Shown here in pieces: positions 1 to 6,473 of a DNA stretch of 64,000 nt. The translations under genes and the position numbers were made by a program. The notes beneath the pieces were generated by a model. It saw nothing but the letters and a program-made list of their open reading frames with translations, did no database searches and had not been told where the DNA came from. Positions within the stretch are counted from its first letter, which is position 1. Every line of letters starts with the position of its first letter. The stretch is from UBA1479 sp963976055 (GTDB taxonomy: Bacteria > Pseudomonadota > Alphaproteobacteria > Rhodospirillales > Casp-alpha2). The DNA is taken from positions 1 through 64,000 of the forward strand of contig CAXBJB010000014.1 of NCBI GenBank assembly GCA_963976055.1, given 5' to 3'.

Positions 1-35
1 TCGCCGCCTGCGGTCGGTTGTCCGGGGTTCCGGCG

Positions 36-833
36 TCACACCCAATCGATCCCCTCGGCGAACAGGCCGGTGACCCAGCCCGTCTCGACCCAGCCGCGCA
101 GGTATCCGGCGGCGTGCAGGGCGGCGGCATCCCCGTCGCCCATCTCGGCAAGGGTTGCACACAAGGTCTGAAAGTCCCCGCCCGCGCGCAGCAGGGCGAG
201 CCCCGCCGCCTCCTCGGCGGCCAGCGCGCGGTAGCGCACCTGGCAGGTTTCCCCGTCGCGCCAGAAGGCCCAGGTTTGCGGGCCGCCCGGCACCGCCTCT
301 GGTGCCGCCTCGGGGTCCCGGTCCTTGGCGACGGCCTGCTGGAACGGGGCGACGTCGTGGGCAAGCGTCGCCGCGTTCAGGGCGGGATGGAAATCGAAGG
401 TCAGCACCGGCCAGGCTTCCGGCGGCACGGCTGCCAGCGCCGCGACCCCGAGGGTATCCCCGTCGGGCGCGTCGAAGGCGAGGCCCAGGCCCCATTCGAA
501 CGCCGCCATGTCGGCCAGCACCGGCAGGTCCGACCAGGGCGCGGTCACGCCCAGCCAGGCCGCGAACCCGGCGCCCATCCAGCGCACGGAGCGCCTGCGG
601 GACGGATGCCCCCGCACATAGGCTGCCGCCGCCTCGGCGAATTCATCATCGCCCAGCAGCGTGTGCACGGCGGGGAAATCCTCACCCATCACTTCCAGCA
701 GGCGGGCGACATAGGCGTGGTCGTAGACCTTGAGGAACGGGCCGCCCGAGGTCAGGTGCGCTTCGATGTCCGCCCGCCCGGTCAGCAGACGGTCCTGGAA
801 CAAGGTTTGTACCTCGGGCAAGGACGCGGTCAT
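36..833 (-). CDS. bufC: BufC/HvfC-family partner protein for bufferin modification (DUF2063)
   Basis: A 265-residue cytoplasmic protein of the HvfC/BufC (DUF2063, putative DNA-binding domain) family. These proteins work with MNIO (DUF692) enzymes, probably presenting the precursor peptide so that its cysteines can be modified. The N-terminal half carries the helical domain typical of the family (QTLFQDRLL near residue 10, VYDHAYVARLLEVM near 36). It overlaps bufB by four bases (ATGA), so the two are translationally coupled, and the bufA precursor lies just upstream. The end of the operon is cut by the window edge, so a following DoxX-like gene, common in such operons, cannot be checked. Family assignment is by recognition of the sequence; the biochemical role is inferred from the family. 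Confidence 0.85.
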   Translation of the reverse strand: MTASLPEVQTLFQDRLLTGRADIEAHLTSGGPFLKVYDHAYVARLLEVMGEDFPAVHTLLGDDEFAEAAAAYVRGHPSRRRSVRWMGAGFAAWLGVTAPWSDLPVLADMAAFEWGLGLAFDAPDGDTLGVAALAAVPPEAWPVLTFDFHPALNAATLAHDVAPFQQAVAKDRDPEAAPEAVPGGPQTWAFWRDGETCQVRYRALAAEEAAGLALLRAGGDFQTLCATLAEMGDGDAAALHAAGYLRGWVETGWVTGLFAEGIDWV

Positions 834-1687
834 GCCGCGGCCTCGTCAAGGGCGTCGCCGGCAAGCCGCCGCGCGGTGCCAAGTTCCGCGACCAGATCGG
901 TGAACGGCGGGATGTCGGCGTCGCGCTCGATCATCGTCGGCACGGCGCCGAACCGGGCGACGGCGGCGCGGTAGAGGTCCCAGACGGGGTCCGCCACCGG
1001 CGCGTCATGGGTGTCGACGATATGGTCGCCGTTGTGTTCGTGCCCGGCGAGATGAATCTGGCACACGCGGTCCTTGGGAATGCCGGCCAGATAGTCGGCC
1101 GGATCGAAGCCGTGATTGAAGGCCGACACGTAGACGTTGTTGACGTCGAGCAGCAGGTCGCAATCGGCGCGGCGCGTCAGTTCGGCCAGGAAATCCCATT
1201 CGTTCATGGTATCGGCGGTGAAGGTCACGTAGGTCGAGGCGTTTTCCAACGCGATGCGACGGCCCAAGACATCCTGCACCCGGGAGACCCGCGCCGCGAC
1301 ATGATCCAGGGTTTCCTCGGTCAGGGGCAGGGGCAGCAGGTCGTGCAGGTTGACGCCGTGCGCGCCGGTCCAGCACAGATGGTCGGATACCACCGCCGGC
1401 GCGATCAGATCGGCCAGCATCTTGAGGTCCTTGAGATAGCCGTCGTCGAGAGGATCGGGCGCGCCGATCGACAGCGACACCCCATGCATGGCCATGGGGC
1501 GGCGTTCGCGCACGGCCATGAGGTTGCGCAGCGGCATGCCGCCGACGGCCATGAAGTTTTCCGAAATAATTTCGAACCAGTCGACGCGATCCAGCCCCGC
1601 GTCCCTATCGGGGGCGAGAATATCGGGAAAATGCTGCGGCCGCAGGCCGAGCCCGAAACCGGCAAAGGGATCCTGGCAGAGGGTCAT
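830..1687 (-). CDS. bufB: MNIO-family (DUF692) bufferin-modifying enzyme BufB
   Basis: A 285-residue TIM-barrel protein of the DUF692/multinuclear non-heme iron oxidative (MNIO) family. Enzymes of this family use an iron cluster bound by His, Asp and Glu to convert cysteines of a partner peptide to heterocycles such as thiooxazoles. Family segments are visible: GLGLRPQHF near residue 11, EIISENFM near 39, SDHLCW near 100, a LLLDVNNVYVSA strand and IHLAGH near residue 213. Length is normal. It lies between the precursor gene bufA (88-nt gap containing a hairpin) and bufC (ATGA overlap). The start at 1687 is the first ATG after that gap but has only a weak ribosome-binding site. Confidence 0.9.
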   Translation of the reverse strand: MTLCQDPFAGFGLGLRPQHFPDILAPDRDAGLDRVDWFEIISENFMAVGGMPLRNLMAVRERRPMAMHGVSLSIGAPDPLDDGYLKDLKMLADLIAPAVVSDHLCWTGAHGVNLHDLLPLPLTEETLDHVAARVSRVQDVLGRRIALENASTYVTFTADTMNEWDFLAELTRRADCDLLLDVNNVYVSAFNHGFDPADYLAGIPKDRVCQIHLAGHEHNGDHIVDTHDAPVADPVWDLYRAAVARFGAVPTMIERDADIPPFTDLVAELGTARRLAGDALDEAAA

Positions 1688-1717
1688 GGAAAGAAGCCTA
1701 GCGCAAAACGGAAACGA

Positions 1718-1739
1718 GGGGCCAGATGGCTCCGGCCCC
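1718..1739 (-). terminator. Possible attenuator hairpin between bufA and bufB
   Basis: Six-base-pair arms GGGGCC/GGCCCC enclose a 10-nt loop in the bufA-bufB spacer. Read on the minus strand the stem is followed by a moderately T-rich stretch (TCGTTTCCGTTTTG). A weak terminator here would give more precursor peptide than enzyme, a common arrangement for modified-peptide operons. The T-tract is interrupted, so this is only suggestive. Confidence 0.3.
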
Positions 1740-1775
1740 CCGCGATCCGTCGTGTTGGGTAAGGTGCGGGTGCCG

Positions 1776-2045
1776 TTACTTGGCGACCGTGCCGCCCTTT
1801 TCCATGCATTCCTTTTCCGTGCTGGTGGAAATCCAGCCCTTGCCCTTGCAGGCGTTGTGGCCCTTGCAGTCGTTGGACGCGGTCTTGCAGGCGCCGTGGC
1901 CCTTGCAGGAATTGGCGCCCATGCACTTCACGCCGTCGGCGGCCTTGGCGGCCATCGGGGCGGCGGTCATGGCAGCACCGGCGATGAACAGGGCGGCGGC
2001 GGCAGTGGCCAGCGTGGCGCCGACGGTCTTTTTCTGGATCGACAT
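1776..2045 (-). CDS. bufA: BufA2-type bufferin precursor peptide
   Basis: An 89-residue secreted peptide. Residues 1-36 form a Sec signal peptide (positive n-region, Ala-rich core, likely cleavage after AAKA). The mature part has six cysteines (41, 47, 53, 60, 66, 80) in the repeated pattern CKGHGAC...CKGHNACKGKG, typical of BufA2-like periplasmic copper-buffering peptides. The next gene encodes the MNIO enzyme that would modify some of these cysteines. The start at 2045 was chosen over upstream in-frame codons because it begins a clean signal peptide and follows an AAAGGAG ribosome-binding site. Inferred role: metal, probably copper, sequestration in the periplasm after modification and export. 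Confidence 0.87.
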   Translation of the reverse strand: MSIQKKTVGATLATAAAALFIAGAAMTAAPMAAKAADGVKCMGANSCKGHGACKTASNDCKGHNACKGKGWISTSTEKECMEKGGTVAK

Positions 2046-2111
2046 TGGGTACTCTCCTTTGGTGAAACCTATGATCCGGCTCTCGTGTCCGGTCGAGGGG
2101 GAGTGTACCCG

Positions 2112-2130
2112 CGCCCGCCGGCAGCGGGCG
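2112..2130 (-). other. GC hairpin in the bufA upstream region
   Basis: Inverted repeat CGCCCGC/GCGGGCG with a 5-nt loop, about 65 nt upstream of the bufA start. It could lie in the 5' leader of the mRNA or within the promoter. I could not place a convincing promoter here, so its role is unknown. Confidence 0.25.
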
Positions 2131-2204
2131 TAACGTTGACGTCGCACTGCATCACAAGGGTGTGAGAGACGGTTGAGCGAAATGCGGCGGACTCCGCGAA
2201 CCGT

Positions 2205-2702
2205 TCAGGCCGGATCGTCGCCCGCCACACCCCAGATGCGGGCGTGCTGTCCGTCGCCCGTGGCGGGGATGACGCGCACGCGCTCGGCGATGCCGTCGTC
2301 CGTCAGGTCCCGTTCGATGGCGAGCAAAGTGCCCGCCGGATGATCGCACAGATCGGCCATGTCGCGGCATTCGCCCCTGGCCGCGTCGAGGGCCGCCATC
2401 ATATCGGGCGCGCCGTAGCGTTCGAACAGATGCCCGGCCAGGGCCCGCACCGCGTCCTCGACCTGGCCGTCGGGCAGCACCGCGACCTGCACGAAGGTCG
2501 ACCGCCCGAAACTGCCGAGCCCGAGCCAGCCGCTTTTGAACGCGAGCTGCTGTTTGTTGGTCCACCCGGCGGGGTCGCCGTCGGCGAATTCACCATGGAG
2601 AAACGCGAAGGTGCCGGCGACGGCCCATTCGCCCGGTTCCGCCGGAATGTCGAACACGTTCTGGTCCGAGGCGTCGAGCCGGATGGTGCGCGCGAATTTC
2701 AT
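2205..2702 (-). CDS. DUF6505-type conserved protein of unknown function
   Basis: A 165-residue soluble protein without signal peptide or membrane segments. Its N-terminus (MKFARTIRLDASDQNVF) and central GTFAFLHGEF segment resemble what I recall of the alphaproteobacterial DUF6505 family; that family name is from memory and only moderately certain. There are two cysteines close together (near residues 112 and 119, ECRDMADLCDH), but no recognised catalytic motif. It is transcribed toward the bufferin operon from its own promoter region, about 160 nt upstream of bufA, and is divergent from the HtrA-like protease. No function can be assigned. Confidence 0.6.
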   Translation of the reverse strand: MKFARTIRLDASDQNVFDIPAEPGEWAVAGTFAFLHGEFADGDPAGWTNKQQLAFKSGWLGLGSFGRSTFVQVAVLPDGQVEDAVRALAGHLFERYGAPDMMAALDAARGECRDMADLCDHPAGTLLAIERDLTDDGIAERVRVIPATGDGQHARIWGVAGDDPA

Positions 2703-2799
2703 TGTGTCGGACGTCCTCCCAAAGCGATGCCCCGTGAATACATAGGTTGGCCAATATAGAGGTCGGCAGGCCGCTTCGCATCATGGTAAAGACGAAGGC

Positions 2800-3783
2800 A
2801 TGAGCGCACGGCTTCTCATTGCTTCCGCCCTGGCGGCGGCCCTTGTTTCGGCACCCCGCGCGGTAACCGCCGACGGCATCGACCCCGCCGCCGTGGCCGA
2901 GGCGGCACGGTCCGTGGTCGTCGTGCTGCCAAGCTGGCAAGGCGTGCGCCCCGGCTTCGCGCCGAAAAGCGCCGACGGACGCATCGCCCCGGAAGGCTCC
3001 GGCGTCGCGGTGCTGCCCGGCGGCTATATCGCGACCAACGACCATGTGCTGGGCGACGCCGTCAGCGTCCGCGTGCGGCTGGCCGACGGGCGGACCGTTG
3101 CCGCCGAGATCGTCGGCCGCCATAAGGCGACGGACATCGCCTTGCTGCAAGCCGCCATCGGCCTTCCCGTGGCGGAACCCGGGCCCGGGCCAAACCTGGC
3201 CGAGCCGGTCTGCGCCATCGGCAATCCGTTCGGGCGGGGAATTTCCGTGTCCTGCGGCGTGGTGTCGGCGACGGGCCGGGCCAACGCCGGGTTCAATGAG
3301 ATCGAGGATTTCATCCAGACCGACGCGGCGGTCAATCCCGGCGGATCGGGGGGAGCCCTGGTCGACGGAAAGGGACGACTGGTCGGCCTGGTCTCGGCCA
3401 TTTTCGCACAAGGAGGCGACGCCAACATCGGCGTCAACTTCGCCGCGTCCCAGCCCCTCGTCGCGCGGGTCGTCCGCGACCTGGCGGCTCATGGCAAGGT
3501 CACCGAGGCCACTGCGGGAATGGAGACAGGGGCGCTGTCCGCCCTACAACAGGAACGGACCGGCGGCGTTGCCGTGGTCGAAGTAACGCAGAACGGCCCC
3601 GCCTTCACGGCCGGGATCGATGCGGGCGATGTCATCATGAAGGTGGACGGCAGGCCCGTGACGTCACCGGGTCAGCTTCGCGCGGCCCTGTTCCGCAAAC
3701 AGGCAGGCGAGGCCGTTTCCCTGACCCTGCGCCGCGGCGGCGAGGACCGCCAGATCACCCTGACCCTGCAACCGCGCCCCTAG
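2800..3783 (+). CDS. HtrA/Deg-like periplasmic serine protease with one PDZ domain
   Basis: A 327-residue S1C-family protease. Residues 1-24 are a Sec signal peptide. The trypsin-like domain has the triad His82 (TNDHV), Asp112 (ATDIALL) and Ser183 (GGSGGAL). One PDZ domain follows at about 225-325 (VVEVTQNGPAFTAGIDAGDVI). With a single PDZ it is closer to DegS-like proteases than to two-PDZ DegP, but it has no obvious N-terminal membrane anchor and is probably periplasmic. Predicted role: quality control of envelope proteins. It is a single-gene unit, divergent from the DUF6505 gene, and shares its stop codon bases with the convergent CoA-transferase gene. Confidence 0.88.
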   Translation: MSARLLIASALAAALVSAPRAVTADGIDPAAVAEAARSVVVVLPSWQGVRPGFAPKSADGRIAPEGSGVAVLPGGYIATNDHVLGDAVSVRVRLADGRTVAAEIVGRHKATDIALLQAAIGLPVAEPGPGPNLAEPVCAIGNPFGRGISVSCGVVSATGRANAGFNEIEDFIQTDAAVNPGGSGGALVDGKGRLVGLVSAIFAQGGDANIGVNFAASQPLVARVVRDLAAHGKVTEATAGMETGALSALQQERTGGVAVVEVTQNGPAFTAGIDAGDVIMKVDGRPVTSPGQLRAALFRKQAGEAVSLTLRRGGEDRQITLTLQPRP

Positions 3784-4991
3784 TCGGCGGCGATCACCGC
3801 GCCGTCGTCGATCAGGGCCTGGATCTCGGCGGCGCCGTAGCCGTATTCGGCGAGAACTTCCCGCGTGTGCTGGCCGTAAACCGGCGCCCCCTGATCCGTC
3901 TTCGCAGGCGTGCCCGAGAACTTCACCGGCATGCCGAGCGCCTTGGCGGTGCCGAGCGTCTTGTGCGGCACCTCGACGATCATGTCGCGGGCCAGCGCGT
4001 GCGGGTCGGCGTGCATCTGCGTGATGTCGAGGACCGGGCCGGCGGGCAGGCCGACCGCGTCGAACTTGGCGAGCCAGTCGGCGGCGGATTTCGATTTGAA
4101 GATCGGGGTCAGCACGTCTTCCAATGCCTGGCGGTTGGCCATGCGCCCGGTGTTGTCCGTGAACCGGGGGTCGTCGGCGATGGCCGGATTGTCGAGGGCT
4201 TCAAGCAATCGCTCCCAAGTCCGCTGGTTGGCGGCGCCGCAGGTGATCCAGCCGTCGGCCGTCTCGAACGCCTGATAGGGCGCGTTCAAGGGATGGGCCG
4301 AGCCCATGGCGGCGGGGGATTCGCCCGTGGCGAAGGCGATCGCCGACTGCCAGTAGGTATGAATGATCCCGGCCTCGAACAAAGAGGTATCGACGACTTG
4401 GCCCTGGCCGGTCTTGAGCGCATGGGCATAGGCGGCGGACACGCCCATGGCCGCCAGCAGACCGGCGGTGATGTCGGTGATCGGCGAGCCGACCTTGCAG
4501 GGCGGGCGGCCGGGGCCCTCGCCGGTGATGTGCATGAGGCCGGACATGCCCTGGGCGATCAAATCGAAGCCGCCGCGTTCCGCATAGGGCCCCGTCTGCC
4601 CGAAGCCGGAGATCGAACACCACACCAGCTTGGGGTTGTCCTTTTTCAGGGTCTCGTAATCCAGGCCCAGCTTGGCCAGCGTGCCCTGGCGGTAATTTTC
4701 CAGCAGCACGTCGGCCTCAAGCGCCATGCGCCGCACGGCGGCCTGACCACCCGGGGTCTTCAAATCGACGGCGATCGACCGCTTGCCCCGGTTCATGACC
4801 AGGAAGGCCGCGGCCTCGTCGCCGATCTTGGGCGGGGCCGCGCGGCGGGTGTCGTCGCCGCCCGGCACCTTTTCCACCTTGATCACGTCGGCCCCCATGT
4901 CGGACAGCATCAGGGCGCAGGTCGGCCCGGCCATCACATGGGTCAGGTCCAACACCTTCATGCCGCCGAGCGGCCCGTCACCTCGTGCCAT
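3780..4991 (-). CDS. Class III CoA-transferase (CaiB/BaiF family)
   Basis: A 403-residue family III CoA-transferase, which moves CoA between an acyl-CoA donor and a carboxylic acid through a covalent aspartyl intermediate. The N-terminal signature VLDLTHVMAGPTC and the catalytic Asp at about 143 (GGFDLIAQGMSG) are present. The start at 4991 (MARGDGP) has a GGAAGG ribosome-binding site; longer in-frame starts add sequence unlike the family. It lies 52 nt downstream of the glyoxylate aminotransferase and is probably in the same operon. The acid substrate cannot be read from sequence: formyl-CoA:oxalate, succinyl-CoA-dependent and carnitine-type enzymes all share this fold. Its TAG stop overlaps that of the protease in the palindrome CTAG. 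Confidence 0.87.
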   Translation of the reverse strand: MARGDGPLGGMKVLDLTHVMAGPTCALMLSDMGADVIKVEKVPGGDDTRRAAPPKIGDEAAAFLVMNRGKRSIAVDLKTPGGQAAVRRMALEADVLLENYRQGTLAKLGLDYETLKKDNPKLVWCSISGFGQTGPYAERGGFDLIAQGMSGLMHITGEGPGRPPCKVGSPITDITAGLLAAMGVSAAYAHALKTGQGQVVDTSLFEAGIIHTYWQSAIAFATGESPAAMGSAHPLNAPYQAFETADGWITCGAANQRTWERLLEALDNPAIADDPRFTDNTGRMANRQALEDVLTPIFKSKSAADWLAKFDAVGLPAGPVLDITQMHADPHALARDMIVEVPHKTLGTAKALGMPVKFSGTPAKTDQGAPVYGQHTREVLAEYGYGAAEIQALIDDGAVIAAD

Positions 4992-5043
4992 GGTGTTTCC
5001 TTCCGTTTTTTTTGTCGTCTTGCCGTCGTCGATTGCTGTGCGC

Positions 5044-6222
5044 TCAACGCGCCTGAGGGTTGACCAGATAGGCCATGGCGGCATCGACGCCGCCCTTCTC
5101 GTGCGGGACCTTGGCCAGTTCCAGGCCCATTTCGACGCCCGACAGCGTGCCCATCAGCATCAGTTCGTTGAAGTCGCCCAAGTGGCCGATGCGGAACACC
5201 TTGTCGGCGATCTTGTTGAGCCCGTTGCCGAGCGACATGTCGAAGTTTTCCAACGTCACCTTACGGAAGTTATCGGCGCTGTGGCCCTCGGGCATGACCA
5301 CGGCGGTCAGCACGGGTGAGTATTCCTTGGGCTCCTGGCACAGAACCTCAAGACCCCAGGCGCGCACGGCACGGCGGGTCGCCTCGGCCACGCGCTCGTG
5401 GCGGGTGAACACGTTGTCGAGCCCTTCCTCCATCAGCATGGCGATGGCTTCCTTGAGGCCGTAAAGCAGGTTGGTCGCCGGCGTATAGGGGAAATAGCCG
5501 GTCTTGTTCATCTTGATCATCTCGTCCCAGGCCCAATAGGACTTGGGCAGGGTCGAGGTCTTGGACACTTCCTGCGCCTTTTCCGAGACGCAGTTGAAGC
5601 TGAGCCCCGGCGGCAGCATCAGGCCCTTCTGCGATCCGGCGACGGCGACGTCGACGCCCCATTCGTCCTGGCGGAAATCGGCGGAGGCGAGGCCCGAGAT
5701 GGTGTCGACCATGAACAGGGCCGGATGGCCGGTGCGGTCGATGGCTTCGCGCACCAGCTTGACCCGCGAGGTCACGCCCGTCGACGTCTCGTTATGCACC
5801 ATGCAGACGGCCTTGATCTCGCGGTCCGTGTCCTCGTTCAAACGTTTTTCGATGGTGGCGGCATCGACGCCATGACGCCAGTCGCCGTCGATGAACTCGG
5901 GCACCAGGCCGAGGCGCAACGCCAGATTCTTCCACAGGGTCGCGAACTGGCCGGTTTCGTACATCAGCACCCGGTCGCCTTGCGACATGGTGTTGGCCAG
6001 CGCCGCTTCCCAAGCGCCCGTGCCCGACGCGGGATAGATCACGACCTCGCACTTTTCCGTCTTGAACACCTTCTTCATGCCGGCGATGCAGGACAGGCCC
6101 AGGTCGGCGAAGTCGGGACCGCGATGGTCCATCACCGGATAGTCCATGGCGCGAAGGATGCGGTCGGGCGTGTTGGAGGGGCCCGGAATCTGCAGGAAAT
6201 GGCGGCCGCGGCGCACAGTCAT
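5044..6222 (-). CDS. PLP-dependent alanine/serine-glyoxylate-type aminotransferase
   Basis: A 392-residue class V (AGT-like) aminotransferase that makes glycine from glyoxylate using serine, alanine or a related amino donor. The PLP lysine is K199 in AGSQKGLMLPPG, preceded by the DTISGLAS motif; PASGTGAWEA near residue 64 is the cofactor phosphate region. Length and collinearity fit serine-glyoxylate aminotransferase (SgaA), but BhcA-type aspartate-glyoxylate enzymes are close relatives and not excluded. A GAGGA ribosome-binding site precedes the ATG. It diverges from a D-2-hydroxyacid dehydrogenase that could supply the glyoxylate or another oxo-acid, and a GntR regulator follows that gene. 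Confidence 0.85.
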   Translation of the reverse strand: MTVRRGRHFLQIPGPSNTPDRILRAMDYPVMDHRGPDFADLGLSCIAGMKKVFKTEKCEVVIYPASGTGAWEAALANTMSQGDRVLMYETGQFATLWKNLALRLGLVPEFIDGDWRHGVDAATIEKRLNEDTDREIKAVCMVHNETSTGVTSRVKLVREAIDRTGHPALFMVDTISGLASADFRQDEWGVDVAVAGSQKGLMLPPGLSFNCVSEKAQEVSKTSTLPKSYWAWDEMIKMNKTGYFPYTPATNLLYGLKEAIAMLMEEGLDNVFTRHERVAEATRRAVRAWGLEVLCQEPKEYSPVLTAVVMPEGHSADNFRKVTLENFDMSLGNGLNKIADKVFRIGHLGDFNELMLMGTLSGVEMGLELAKVPHEKGGVDAAMAYLVNPQAR

Positions 6223-6278
6223 GATCGGATGTCCTCTTTATATTCGGGTTTTCGCGCCGAGGGCGCGATGGCTCCGGA

Positions 6279-6306
6279 ATTATGCATACATTTTTTGCCC
6301 AGACAA
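6279..6306 (-). promoter_or_regulatory. Predicted sigma70-type promoter of the aminotransferase operon
   Basis: On the minus strand TTGTCT (-35), a 16-nt spacer and CATAAT (-10) lie in the AT-rich divergent region, giving a leader of about 50 nt before the start at 6222. The 251-nt region between the aminotransferase and dehydrogenase starts is much richer in A and T than its surroundings and holds both promoters, so it is the likely target of the nearby GntR regulator. Confidence 0.45.
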
Positions 6307-6408
6307 CCTGGATTCATCCCGAACTGGTAAAAATGATTATTTATTGTTTATTATCAATAGAATAAACCGTTAAAAGATATCTTTTGGCGCCCCGTTTGAT
6401 TTGCCTTA

Positions 6409-6436
6409 TTGTATTTTGAATGCAATTTGTTACACT
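6409..6436 (+). promoter_or_regulatory. Predicted promoter of the FAD/Fe-S dehydrogenase
   Basis: TTGTAT, a 16-nt spacer and TACACT. Transcription would begin near 6443, which rules out the in-frame ATG at 6420 and supports the start at 6474. The imperfect ATTG-N11-CAAT dyad overlapping the -35 could be a regulator site. Confidence 0.4.
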
Positions 6437-6473
6437 CTGGTCCTGCCTCCGACAACAACAGCGAACCCCGCCT

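Noticed and set aside
3780..4991. Formyl-CoA:oxalate CoA-transferase
   Set aside because: Family III membership is clear, but no oxalyl-CoA decarboxylase gene is nearby and specificity residues cannot be judged by eye.
5044..6222. Beta-hydroxyaspartate cycle aminotransferase (BhcA)
   Set aside because: The aminotransferase is related to that family, but the expected neighbouring aldolase, dehydratase and reductase genes are absent, so the serine/alanine-glyoxylate call was kept.
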